This document shows, in pieces, positions 23,932 through 35,600 of a stretch of 64,000 bases of DNA. Source of the DNA: Hevea brasiliensis (taxonomy: Eukaryota > Streptophyta > Magnoliopsida > Malpighiales > Euphorbiaceae); contig NC_079496.1 in the NCBI RefSeq assembly GCF_030052815.1, positions 5,642,001-5,706,000 on the forward strand, written 5' to 3'. Position 1 is the stretch's first letter. Every line of letters begins with the position of its first letter. The notes beneath the pieces are model-generated. The model worked only from the letters and a program-made list of their open reading frames with translations, was not told where the DNA came from and ran no database searches. The position numbers and the translations under genes were made by a program.

Positions 23932-26900
23932 AGCTTTTGCTTGTCCTAAAGCAAACTTTAAAGTGTGATGCAATTTTTTAGGGGTGCCTTATCCAAAGAG
24001 CTATGAAAATCACCTATTAAAGTAACTTAACACACCTTTAGCCATACCAGCAATCCATATACCCATCCTTCAAAATGCAAAGAATCTAATGCTTATCCAA
24101 GCTTTCACCGCTTAGCCATCAAGTCAATTATCATTCAAAATCCCCAAACCAACCAATCAAAAGAGAGAGTCATGCTCAAAAGGAATTCTAGGACAATCAA
24201 TAACCAAAGTGTCTCTATATAGAATGATGGAATTAAATGAATGAATAGATAATTTTCCAATCCCATAGGCAAATTCCCTATTCCTATCTCCACTAATGTA
24301 GCAAGTACTATCAAGAGATCAAAGGTCTTTTTAGGGATGTAATGGGGCCATGGGGTTCAAAAATGAGGCTAAGAAGAAAAATGGGTAAAAAGGATTCAAA
24401 GCATGAGAATATTTTCAATTTTGACAACATAAGGTACACTTTTTATTTTATTATATTTTTTTCTTTTTCTCTTTTTTTTTTATATATGGAGGAGAGAAAT
24501 ACACAATGAGAATTGTCAAGTGCTAGCATAGTTTACAAAACACATAAAAATGGAGGGACATTTTGATTCTTTAAACTTGTATTTTGCATTTTCTTTTGAT
24601 GATTGTCCCTAAAATTTGCCACCCCTAAACTCATTTCTTTTAATACTTTGGGTGGATTTCTTTCATTTTGAATGACAATGGTGAAAAGCACATATACTAG
24701 CACTTTTACAAGGTGACAAGCATTTCTTCTCCCTTTTATTGCATTTTTTTCTTTTCTCTTTTTTTTTAACTCATTATTTTTTTTTGAATATGTACCTAAT
24801 GTTATAAATAATTATTCTCATGAAAAGGGTTGGAGTGTTTGGTTCATTGGCTAGGTAGTAATAAGAGTTTCAAGAAAAATTAGGGACAAAAAGGCTCAAA
24901 AGGGTTTACAAGGATCAATTTTAATTAGGAAAAGGGCCAAAGGTTTAAAATGAGAAGGTTTAAATCAAAGAATGCCTAATCATCTCTCTTTTCAAGTACA
25001 AGCTGGTATTTCGCCTTGAAAGGTTTAGAAAATTTGTTCTAGGATTGGTGAGACATCATTTGACTACCTTATATCCAATAACTCCCTCTAAACACTTCCA
25101 TCTCCAAATGACTAGTTGGGTGGCTTTTTGGCTAAGAAGATATAGGCAAGGGATAGACACTTCAAAACCTTGCATCTCTTAGGAAACTTTCAATCCACAA
25201 ACCCAACTAAAGGTAAGTCAAATCACTCTCATAGGCAACTTTTCAATACTCAAGGGATTTGGCAAAAGATTTTAATGCATGATGCATGATTCCTAAAAAT
25301 GAGTAATGCATTAACTAAATGAAGGAAGTCTAATTGTGTGCAATGTGTATAATTCTAAGTGGTGTATAATGTGTGTGTAAATGTGTAATGTATATGTAAA
25401 ATATTTACAATATATGTAAATGGAATGGGATGAGATGCTTCTATACTCAAAATGTGAAAAATGTATGAAAAATGTAAAATGTAGCAAAAATCAAAATGTG
25501 CACCCCCAAACTCAAAATTAGACATTGTCCTCAATGTCTCAAGTAGTGCATTATCAAAACTCAAAGCAAATAATAATTACCAGGAATTGTGAAATTTAAG
25601 AGCAAAAAGAAAGAGTTACCTGGTATAGAGCAGATGAGAATTCAAGAGATAATGGGGATGGATAAGAAGCTGCACAGGTTATGCAAAATAAAGTGCTGTC
25701 CAGAACAGGTGCATAAGGAGGGTGCATAAGCTGTGCGGTTCTGCATGAGTGCCATAAAGTGCTACAAATTGACGTGGGGGGAAAAAGGAGTGAAAAGGAA
25801 TATCGGGAGGTGGAGGTGGGAAAATGGTGCCGAAAACAAATTTTGATTTGAACAGGGCATGTGTTAAGGCTGCATAAGTGAAAAGTGAGTGTGCATAACT
25901 TATGCACTCTCTTATGCATATTTCGGTGGGTGATAAAAAAGTGTGAAAAACTGATTATGCAAGAGTGCATAGCTTATGCGCTAACTTATGCAAGTTTCGG
26001 CTTGTTTTGGATTTCAGAGAAATAGGTCATGCGGAAGTGCATAAGTCATGCACTCTCCTTATGCAGGTCTCGGTAGGTTTTGATTTTTGGGGAGTGTGGT
26101 CATGCGGAAGTGCATAAGCTATGCACTGTCCTTATGCAGGTCTCGGCAGGTTTTGGCTTTTAGGGAGTGTGGTCATGCAGAAGTGCATAAGTCATGCACC
26201 CTGCTTATGCACCTCTCGGCAGGTTTTGGAATTCAGAGTTGGTGGTTATGCGGAAGTGCATAAGTCATGCACCCTGCTTATGCAAGTCTCGGCAAGTTTT
26301 GATTTTTGGAGAGAGTGGTCATGCGGAAGTGCATAAGTTATGCACTCTGCTTATGCACCTCTCGGCAGGTTTTGGAATTCAGAGTTTTTGGTCATGCGGA
26401 AGTGCATAAGCTATGCGCTCTCCTTATGCAGATTTCGGCAGAGACAGAAAATGCAAGATTTGAAGTCGTGCATAAGTTATGCACCCTGCTTATGCACCTC
26501 TCGGCAGGTTTTGAAATTCAGAGAGTTCGGTCATGCGGTAGTGCATAAGTTATGCACTCCCCTTATGCAGATTTCGGTGGAGAGAGAAAATGCAGGATTT
26601 GAAGTCATGCAAATGTGCATAAGTCATGCACACACTTATGCAAGTTTCGGTATGTATGAAATTTGACAAAAATGTGGCTATGCAGAGTTGCATAAGCTAT
26701 GCACTACCTTATGCAGTTTGCAACAGAGGTGAAAAATGGCAAGAATTTTGGTTATGCAGGATTGCATAAGCTATGCAGTTACTTATGCACAATTCAACAA
26801 GATTGAGAGAACAATTGAAAATGATTTGCAAGTGTGAAAAATACCCTAGAATGAAGAAATATAATTCTATGAAGCATAAATCATGAGAAATTGTCATAAA

Positions 26901-27589
26901 AAACACATCAATATATATAAAGTCCATCAAAATTGCATCACATAAGCTTGTAAAAATGAATCCTGCATAAAAGGCCTTTGTGAACCATGCCATTTTGACT
27001 CAAATTCTGCAAATCAACATTTAGCACATTAAAACTCAATAAAAATCTGCATAAAGTTGCATCTATCCACAAATGAGAATGGACTCCCCAAGTTTTGCCA
27101 AGAAAATGCAATATGTCCACCTTGAATCTCACAACCCAAATAGGCTCAAAACTGCAAAAATGACTCACTTACCACCATATTAACATTATAAGCACAAATA
27201 CTTAAAAGTTACACACCCAACCTCACCAAGAACATAAGTCATCTGCTGCAGACCCCTCCTTTGCTGCAGAATTTCATTTTTTTTTTCTCTCTGCATAAAC
27301 CAGGTAGCAAACCTGCACAGGATATGCAGCAAAAATCAATCAATTGTGGGAGAGTTGAAGGATAAAATATCAGTTAAGGGTCACTCCCCAGCATTTCACC
27401 AACCTTCCTCCATTGAAATACATCTACAAGGGACAAGATTCAACAATGTCAAAAATTGAATTTGGGGAGATTTAAGATAAAAACAAAAGTAATGTAAATA
27501 AAAGTAAATCAACAAAAGCAAAATAAAAGAACTTGGGGTGCCTCCCAAGAGCGCTAATTTATAGTCCTTAGCTGGACTTTTGTCATTTT
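23932..27589 (-). other. Non-coding interior of the Athila-like element, in place of the rest of pol
   Basis: About 3.7 kb between the protease end and the 3' LTR. Short open frames here lack any RT, RNase H or integrase motif. At 25501-25540 the minus strand reads GACATTGAGGACAATGTC and then GAGTTTGGGGGTG, nearly the same purine tract as at the LTR edge. A 73-bp tandem array fills about 25860-26800. The rest is AT-rich with long T and A runs (24440-24790). Confidence 0.8.
25860..26800. repeat. 73-bp tandem array with a GTGCATAAGTTATGCAC palindrome
   Basis: Unit starts (C/T-ATGC-GGAAGTGCATAAG) fall at 26028, 26101, 26174, 26247, 26320 and 26393, an exact 73-bp spacing. More degenerate units continue at about 26465, 26532, 26606, 26679 and 26752, with decayed ones before 26028. 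Each unit carries a palindromic core GTGCATAAG-T/C-TATGCAC, then CTTATGCA and a CTCGGCAGGTTTTG segment. Because 73 is not a multiple of 3, open frames across it are repeat artefacts. The same core occurs in the LTRs of this element. Confidence 0.9.
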
Positions 27590-30294
27590 TCATGGTGGCT
27601 GGAATTGGAATTTATTGCCTCTATTTTCAATAGGTGCTTCAATGAATCTATACTTCATTTTCTTTCCATCACATGAGAAGATCCTTGTTGCTTTGTCTAA
27701 AAATCCGACCATTTCTTTCTTGACAACCTTTGGTTTATCTTTTTCTTTGAGAGATGGTTGCTTGACCTCACTTTTCTCCACTTGCTCAACTTGAAAGATT
27801 GGTGCCATGGGACAAGGTGGATTACTATTCAAATGTTGTGCAAATGCAGCCTCTTTTGGATTTTCATCATTGATACTCCCTTCATGGATAAGACAACTTT
27901 CAAGAGAAGCCTTCGGATAGCTCTTTCTAAAGTGCTCTTTTACTAACTCATCAACTATATCAATTCTCAAACAAGAGTCTACATCTTCATGTTGCTTCTT
28001 CTTATCATTGCCAATGTTGAAGACTAAATTATCCTCTCCGACTCTGAGAGTGAGCTTTTCACCTTTCACGTCAATCAAAGCACCAACTGTAGCTAGGAAA
28101 GGCCTCCCCAAAATGATTGGGATATTAGAATCCTCTTCCATGTCCAAGATGACAAAGTCAACAGGTATGTAGAATTTCTCAACCTTTAGAGGCACATTCT
28201 CCAAAATCCCTTCAGGATACTTAATTGATCTGTCAGCTAACTGAAGAGAAATATGGGTCAGCTTAAGATCTCCCATGTTGAGCTTCTCATAGATGGAGAG
28301 GGGCATAAGGCTTACACTAGCCCCTAAATCACATAAAGCTTTTATAGAACATGATTCCCCAATGTGGCATGGAATTGAAAAACTCCATGGATCCTTGAGC
28401 TTTGGAGGAAGTTTCCTTTGGAGGATAGCACTGCATTCCTCAGTTAAGGCTACAGTCTCATAATCTTCAAGTCTTCTTTTGTTTGAGAGAATTTCTTTCA
28501 AAAACTTAGCATAAGAAGGCATTTGGGAAAGAGCATCAATAAAAGGCACATCTATATATAGCTTCTTTAAAACCTCTAAGAACTTCCCAAATTGTTTATC
28601 AATCTTGGATTTTTGAAATCTCTGTGGAAAGGGAAGCTGTGGCTTGTAAGGCTCTGGAGGTATATATTTCTCTTCTTTCTCTCCAACCTCCTCTTTACCT
28701 TTTCTTGCACTCCCTTTTTCACTCTTTTGTTTTTCATCTCTCTCAACATCTTTCTCATTTTCTCTCTTCTCAACTTTTTCACTCTTCTCAGTATGCACTA
28801 TTTTTCCACTCCTCAGTGTGATGGCATGACATTGCTCCCTTGGATTTTCTGTTTGACTAGGAAGTTTCCCCATAGAATTGGTACTTGATGAGCATGCTTG
28901 TTGTGCAATCTGATTTTCCAGCATCCTATTGTGTGTTTGCATTTGTTCCAGCCTTGCTTTCATCTCTCTTAACTCTTCATCACTCTTAGTTTGATTAGTA
29001 AGAATTTGTTGTAATAAAGCCTCTGTGGTGGAACTTTGTTCTTGCTGTCTTGGTAAAGGTGCAGGATTTGCATTCTTTTGCTGAAAACTAGGTGGTTGTT
29101 GCCTAGGTTGTTGGTATTGATGCCCTTGTTGTTGTGGTGGAAAGTTCTGAGTTGAAGCTTGATTTTGCTGATTCTCCCATGAAAAATTGGGATGATTCCT
29201 CCAAGCATATAAAGGATAATCTACTCCACAGCTCATTGTTCCTTCTGCATAAGTAACTTGTTGAGAACTTCCAGAACATGATGATGAACTGACTAGCATA
29301 CTTAAATCCTCCATTTTCTTAGCAAGGACATTAGTGAGTGCATCAAATTTGGCATTGATCATGTTGAATGGATCAAGCTCATACATTCCAGCAACTTGCC
29401 TTTTTTGAGTTGGAGTTGACCCTCTTGGACTACTCCATAGATGGTATTCTTTGCTATTTTCTCTAATAACTCATAAGCTTCATCTTCATGCTTAATGATG
29501 AATTCCCCTCCAGTTTGAGCATCAATGATTCCTCTGATAGCAGGAGTGACATTTGTGTAAAAATTCTGGTTTATCATCCATTTAGGAATGGCATGATGTG
29601 GACATTGTCTCTCCAATTCCTTCCATCTCATCCATGACTCATAAAGAGTCTCATCTTCTCTTGGTCTAAAAGCAATCATTTGATTCCTCAACTCTTGAGT
29701 TTTTCCAGGTGGAAAGTATTGGGCAAGAAATGCATCAGTGAGCTGCTCCCAATTTGTAATTGAGTTGTGAGGTAAAGAATCAAGCCAATCCAATGCTCTA
29801 TCTTTCAAAGAGAATGGAAACAATTTTAGCCTTGCTGCATCATCAGATACTCCTGGTTGCTTTTGCATGTCACAGATCATAACAAACTTCTTAAGATGAG
29901 TATGAGGATTTTCTGAAAGATGACCTCCGAATTGAGAATTCTGAATCATTTGTAGTACTCCAAAATCCATCTTATAACTATTTGCATCAATTCTTGGTCT
30001 TGCTATACTCTCTCTTAAATCATCAAAATGAGCAAATGCGTGATCCATCATACTTCCCTTAGGCACATTAGCATTTACAACTTCTTCACCATGAGCTGTA
30101 TTTTCATTATTTCGATCATTTTCAACATTATCACCACCGATTCCAACTCTTTCTTCAGCCATTTCTTGTTCAATTTTAGCTGCTCTCAAAGCTTCTTTTC
30201 TTTTTATGGTTTCTTTCTTGTTGGCTTTACAAAACTTCTCAATTTCAGGGTTGAATAATAAGGATGTGTCACTTGTGCTTCTAGCTCTTCTCAT
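27590..30294 (-). pseudogene. Athila-like gag-protease, split by one frameshift
   Basis: On the minus strand the ATG at 30294 opens MRRARSTSDTSLLFNPEIEK. The Athila/Tat gag core follows (RLKLFPFSLKDRALDWLDSL, DAFLAQYFPPGKTQELRNQM, CPHHAIPKW). This frame runs to 29359. The second frame, overlapping from 29386, continues MYELDPFNMINAKFDAL, a Q-rich stretch, a charged lysine/glutamate region and the protease: DLGASVSLMPLSIYEKL (the active-site motif is DLGAS, as is usual in this group) and IPIILGRPFLATVGA. It ends at 27590. Joining the two needs a one-base shift in an A-run near 29390-29400; the other Athila-like element in this window reads straight through this point. The product would be capsid/nucleocapsid plus protease only. 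Confidence 0.9.
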
Positions 30295-30404
30295 AAAAGA
30301 TTAAAAGTATCTGAAAAAGAACAAACAAACACAAAATGAAAAGATAACAAAGATAAAACTATAAACAACTAAAATAATCAAGAATTCAATCTTAAACAAA
30401 CAAC

Positions 30405-30422
30405 TCCCCGGCAACGGCGCCA
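30405..30422 (-). promoter_or_regulatory. Primer-binding site, tRNA-Asp type
   Basis: Plus strand TCCCCGGCAACGGCGCCA equals the 3' acceptor end of plant tRNA-Asp. It is separated by 6 bases from the LTR edge at 30429, the same gap as in the element at 61361. Confidence 0.92.
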
Positions 30423-30428
30423 AAAACA

Positions 30429-32057
30429 TGATGTGTCCCAACCGCAAGTGCACGGGTCGTTCAAGTAGTATAGAAAAAGATATCGTTCCCACGAGGAGTT
30501 GTGTTAATGATTGAATTTTTGATATAAAATAAAATATGTTAAAATTGTATTTTAATCAAATTAATAAAAGAAATTTAGGAATTTGAAGCATAAGGTATGA
30601 AAATGCAAAACTAAATTTAAACAATGACTAATTTAATAATTCGCAAAATAAAGAAATTGATAATGATGAAAATTAATAAAATGAGATTAAACTAAACACT
30701 CAAAAGTAAAATTCTAAGCAATAATTGATGAAAGATGATTCTGGAGTTAAGGGTTCATATTTAAGTCATTTTGGGATTTTTCCTAGCTAGCCCAATCCAT
30801 GAAATTTATGGGTTTAAAGGAGATTAATTCTAAAATCCTTTGAAAACTCTTTCGAGTGAGACAAAGCGTGCCTTAATTAACTTAATCCTACTTTCGTGAA
30901 GTTAAAATTAACCAAGACCCATTAGGTTCTTTAATCAATCTATTAAAACCCTCTTAACCCTTAGTTTATTTCTATATCTAAGTTAACTAAGTCCAATTTC
31001 TTGATTAACTATTACTTGGTTTTCTCCTTTCGGTGCTTCAACCAAGGATTAAGAACATAACTTAATGGGGCCATTCATTAAGCATGTGAATAAGCACACA
31101 AGAAATGGATTAAACCTCATAAATTCATTAAATTGGGACTAACCCAGTCCAAATCCACAAAAATAACTAAATATTACATCCCTTACTCCAGAATCAAAGT
31201 AAAACTACTCACTACCCATAATGTTTACAAGATATTCTTAGTTTGTATGGAAATAAAGCTTTAATCTAAGCTAGGAAATAAGAAACTAAACACTATAAAT
31301 GTAGGAAAAATGTAAGAAAAGAAAGAAATCTCCAAATCTGGTTGGAAATGGTGTGGAAAATGATTTTGTCTCTTCAGCTGCTCCTCTTTCTCCTCTTCCT
31401 TTCCTTTTTCTGCTCCTTTTTTAGTCTTCTCCCCCTCTAAAATGGGAAATGAGACTATTTATAGCATTTTCTGACATGGAGCCCTAAAATGGTGTGTTTT
31501 AGGAGAAATTTTCTGAGGGAATCTTCTGCCAGCTCATTAATGAAACCTTTGTGGGACTGCATAAGTGGACTGCATAAGTTATGCACTCCCTTATGCGATT
31601 TTAATTATTTTGGTTCACTTATGCAAAACTGCATGACTTGGCGCATAGGTTATGCACATTTCCGTGAGATTGCATAAGGGAGGCGTGAATCTGCATAAGC
31701 TATGCACTCTCCTTATGCACAATTCAGCAGGTGTTGGAACAGTGTTTCTTCTCCTCATGCGGATCTGCATAGCTTATGCGGCAAGTTATGAGCAATTTTG
31801 TCAATGCATATTTCCACTTGAAAACTTGTTTTTGACATCTTTGGCTGTAGAAGTCACTCCTCAATGGCAAAATTTCTTTTCAGTCCTTCAAAAACACCAT
31901 TTTTCCTACTAAACAAAGTAAAAATTACAAAATAATCCAAAATTGACAATTATGAAAAACTAACTAAATAACTAATGAAATTAGCTAAAAGTAACTAATA
32001 ATCAAATAAAATGGCTATGAAATTAAACCTAAATGATTATGCAAAATGTATGCATCA
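30429..32057 (-). repeat. 5' LTR of the gag-protease Athila-like element
   Basis: 1629 bp, near-identical to 22285-23915. Minus-strand TATA box CTATAAATAG at 31455-31464. A cluster of GCATAAG/CTTATGC motifs at about 31555-31800 lies upstream of it in the minus-strand sense. Confidence 0.95.
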
Positions 32058-32442
32058 CAATGCTTGAAGCTCTAGTGGTAAATGTGGGAGATTTGTTACA
32101 GGCAAGTCCATTTCACGTCAAGCTTCTTTATATTATATGGAACCAATCCCATCAACTTTTATTACATTTCCCCACGTCTTTGTGCAGCTGATCTCCGACC
32201 ACAAGTTTATCAGCGTTGAGCATAGGGTGGGAGCCAAAAACGTTGGTCCAAGAATTTCAGTGTCATGCTTTTTCAGGCAACATCTTTCGCCCGAAAACGT
32301 CAAGGGCTGCTATCAGAAGAAAACCCTCCGGTGAAACCACCGTGAAGGACTTGATGCAACTCAAACACTTGAGAGGAAATGATGGGGTTTCCAGACTGGA
32401 ACATTTAAAGCTGTGAAATTGGCCAGTATCCTCTAGATGTAT

Positions 32443-32598
<156 letters not shown>

Positions 32599-32637
32599 TT
32601 TGTTATTATGATCATTATTATAATGAATGTAACACCC

Positions 32638-35600
32638 CTATTTGTATAGCCTGGTATATTTCACTATTCCAATGACCGATGTCAGTCCGGAAAATTAAGG
32701 GGATTAGAACCATACTTAAGACAACTAAAGAAGCCATAAACACAAATAATTAGTAATGTTCAATTAGTTAAGTATAAATAAGAAAAACAGAACATAAGAA
32801 GTTAAACGAGCCAAGAGTCACAGCGATGGGTGCCCTCCTCGGGACAGATTGCGAAATCGTTTTAAACTCAAATTTCGAACCGTAAAATGTGATGCTGCGT
32901 CCTTAGGACCCTTATGAACACAGTGGAAAAGAGAAATCACAAAAAAGTACTATTAAGCCAGTCAAATAATTAGGTCAGGTAGCCGAAAGAAATATAGAAT
33001 TATTTGCAAACCGGGATGAACCGGCGAGGGGCAATTTGGTCAATTGACCCCGAGAGCTGACTCCTGACCTAACTGTCAAATAAAATCGGAGAAAAGAAAA
33101 TTTCGGAATCGAGAATTAAATTAAAGAACTAATAGAAAAATAGAAAAAAAAAAGAGGAAAATCAAAAAGTAAAAAGGTGATGACATCATGCATGGCCTCA
33201 TGCATGATGCCATAACTAAATGAATTAATTTGATTAATTAAATTAGATTTTTATGGTCTTCCATAGCATAATAAATAAAAGAAAACAAAAGAAAAAAAAA
33301 TAAAGTTGTCTTCTTTCTTTCCCTTTGTTGCCGCCCCACCTTCTCCCTCTCATCTCCATGAAAATCCACCATTAAAGCTTACACTAAAGCTTTAATTCTT
33401 CCACTCAATCTTTATAAATCCCTAAAAAACTTCACTAAAGCTTGTTATTACAACTTGAGAAGAAGATTACAAGAAGAAAGAAGAGTTAAAGATAGGGTTT
33501 GAAGGATTTAAGAAAGGTTAGTGTGCTAACTTACTATTTTACTTCTTTAAATGCATAATTAGTTGTGAAAAGTGAGCTTAGAACTTGATTAAATGAAACA
33601 AATATGGGGGAAGGACCATTGCTGAAATTTCGGCCTAGTTGAAGGGAGTATGAATTGCATGAATTTAATGAGTTTGAATGAGTTTATGGACCTCCATTAG
33701 TTGATTGATTATGTTGAGAGCTTTGAATTTAGTTAATTGAAATAATTAAATGAGTTAGGGTTTGAATGTTAGGGTTTGTGAATCAAAATTTGGAGAAATG
33801 AGTAAATGGCATGTTTGACCTGTTGTGAGGTGAAAAATGGTCAATAATGACCAAAGGAGATGTGTTTGAATTGTTGGAAGTGAAGCCAAATTCGGAGGTT
33901 GAATGGTCATGCTGCTGGCAGCATAACCAAACCAAATTTGAAGGACCAAAACAGAAATTTTACAAGTCCAATTGATATGCCACCAATTGGGGATGAAAAT
34001 AGACATAAAATGGCACAATTTTCATTAAGGAACCATGCCCAAAAACTGACCACAACCTAGTGAACCAATTGACCAAAGTTGGTTGAGAGCAGTCTGTCAC
34101 TGTACAAACTGACCAAATGAACAGTGTTTGTTCATTTGGTCATAACTCGAGTTAGGCAGGTCAAATTGACCTGAAAATTTACCAGTGGTTAGATCACATA
34201 TAGACTTAAAACTTTCATGAAGAAAATAAGTCCAAATTCTGCCAGCAACTAAGTCATTTGGCCACCCCAATTTAGTGACTCAAATCTGCCAGCACCAAAA
34301 CTGCCCAGAAAATCTGGGTTATTTTCCACCTGGCAGCGCTGATTCAAAGGGCCATAACTTGAGCTAAAAAACTCCAATTGGGGTGATCCAAAAATGAGAA
34401 TAAACTTAAGACATTAAGGAACATTTTCTATGAAGGAAGTTTTGTCAAATTTCAACAATAAAATTGCCAATGGAACAGTGAAACTTGGAGCACCAAAACT
34501 GAAAATTTGACAATTTGGCCAAAATGACTTAAACTTTGAGAAAATTACCAAAACCAACAAATTTAATGACCAAAATGTGGTATGTGGGTGAAGTTGGAGT
34601 TCCCATACCTATTAAGCCTTAAAAAGTCAACAATTTGACTTAAATAGTATAGTGAATAGTAACCCAAAACACAAAAACTTCGAGAACGTCGAAATTAGCA
34701 CATTAAAGCTAGGTAAAAATTGAGTGAAATTTATTTTTGGATCTATGCTAAGTTATGGTACTGAAACACTGTGAAACTGTGTGTTTCAGCTGAAAAAGAC
34801 TTGGAAATTCGAAGAGACTGAGTCAAGGCTTAAAGGCGACTCAAGTCAGGTTTGTGCACAATAAGAATTGTTTAAATATTTTAATCTCAAAAATTTGACT
34901 TCTTTGATTATTTATGTACTGTGTTGCCATTTTATAATCGTAAATGTGACTTTGAAAATTGATCAAATTTCTCATAAATTGTCTGTATAAATTGTTTTGA
35001 ATTGATTTTATGTTTACACTTAGCATGACAGTATCACATTATTCCTCCTTCATTTATCGGGTTGAGATCGTTTATTTTCCTCCCTCTCTGGCTTGCCAGT
35101 TGAGGTTGTAGATCGGATGAGTACTCATTAGCTAGCTAGCCACCTCCCTCATTGATTTTGATTAATGGGGTTGAGATTGCTTTGTCGTGGTGTACAACAC
35201 GGCATTGATCAGAAATTTTGTCTCGTGGCTTAAGTTGTGTATGACTTTGGCAACACTGTATTTATGAAATTGTTTGACTAAATTGTGTTTCATAGATTAT
35301 TTGACAAAATGGTGTTATTATGAACTTTGATATTTGTGAAATGTGATTGAGAAATATTTAAATTGTGTTTGGCAATGAATGATTTATTTATTGTATTTTA
35401 AATTTTTATGGTGTTATTATGAACTTTGATATTTGTGAAATGTGATTGAGAAATATTTAAATTGTGTTTGGCAATGAATGATTTATTTATTGTATTTTAA
35501 ATTTTTATTGTGCACCACTGAGTATTTTTATACTCAGCGATAGCTTATTTTGCTGTCGCAGATAAGAGCAAGGAGAAAGCAGCAGAGTAAGTTGCTATTA

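Larger units (their letters stand above)
22285..32057 (-). mobile_element. Non-autonomous Athila/Tat-like Gypsy element (gag-protease only) in ODD-4 exon 2
   Basis: Target duplication CAATG at 22280-22284 and 32058-32062. Near-identical LTRs lie at 22285-23915 and 30429-32057. The element is on the minus strand: the primer-binding site (plus-strand TCCCCGGCAACGGCGCCA, 30405-30422, matching the 3' end of plant tRNA-Asp) adjoins the right LTR, and the polypurine tract (GAGTTTGGGGGTAT read on minus) adjoins the left LTR. Gag and an aspartic protease occupy 27590-30294. The remaining ~3.7 kb toward the left LTR holds no RT, RNase H or integrase that I can find; instead it has non-coding sequence and a 73-bp tandem array. 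Such gag-only elements depend on an autonomous relative. The LTRs differ by roughly 30 substitutions over 1.63 kb by eye, so the insertion is fairly recent. Confidence 0.93.
16431..32416 (+). pseudogene. ODD-4: duplicate of ODD-3 broken by two LTR retrotransposons
   Basis: Segments: exon 1 first part 16431-16770, exon 1 rest 21682-about 21875, exon 2 first part 22002-22284, exon 2 end 32058-32101 or so, exon 3 32188-32416. It keeps the N-terminus (MEMMESQILAGKK) and C-terminus (SRLEHLKL) of ODD-3. Point lesions include TAG at 16581-16583, small deletions around 16650 and 16715, a stop near 21728, TGA at 22141-22143, the iron-ligand histidine changed to glutamine (CAG, 22189-22191) and two deletions in exon 3 around 32303 and 32331. 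A Copia element interrupts exon 1 and an Athila-like element interrupts exon 2, each with a perfect 5-bp target duplication. The remaining introns keep the GCAAGT donor of ODD-3. Confidence 0.94.

Noticed and set aside
26121..26666. Open frames of 71-108 codons with repeated cysteine-rich peptides, at first sight like a small secreted protein family
   Set aside because: They are the 73-bp array read in successive frames; the unit is not a multiple of three, so no single protein contains the repeats in one frame.
25860..26800. CRISPR-like look of regularly spaced repeats
   Set aside because: The genome is eukaryotic, the whole 73-bp unit is repeated (no unique spacers), and it lies inside a retrotransposon.
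23932..27589. Search for RT and integrase of the Athila-like element
   Set aside because: No DD-type RT box, HHCC or DDE motif was seen in any frame on either strand, so the element is called non-autonomous.
28592..28888. Plus-strand open frame rich in F, L and S, resembling a membrane protein
   Set aside because: It is the antisense of the Lys/Glu-rich gag-protease linker.
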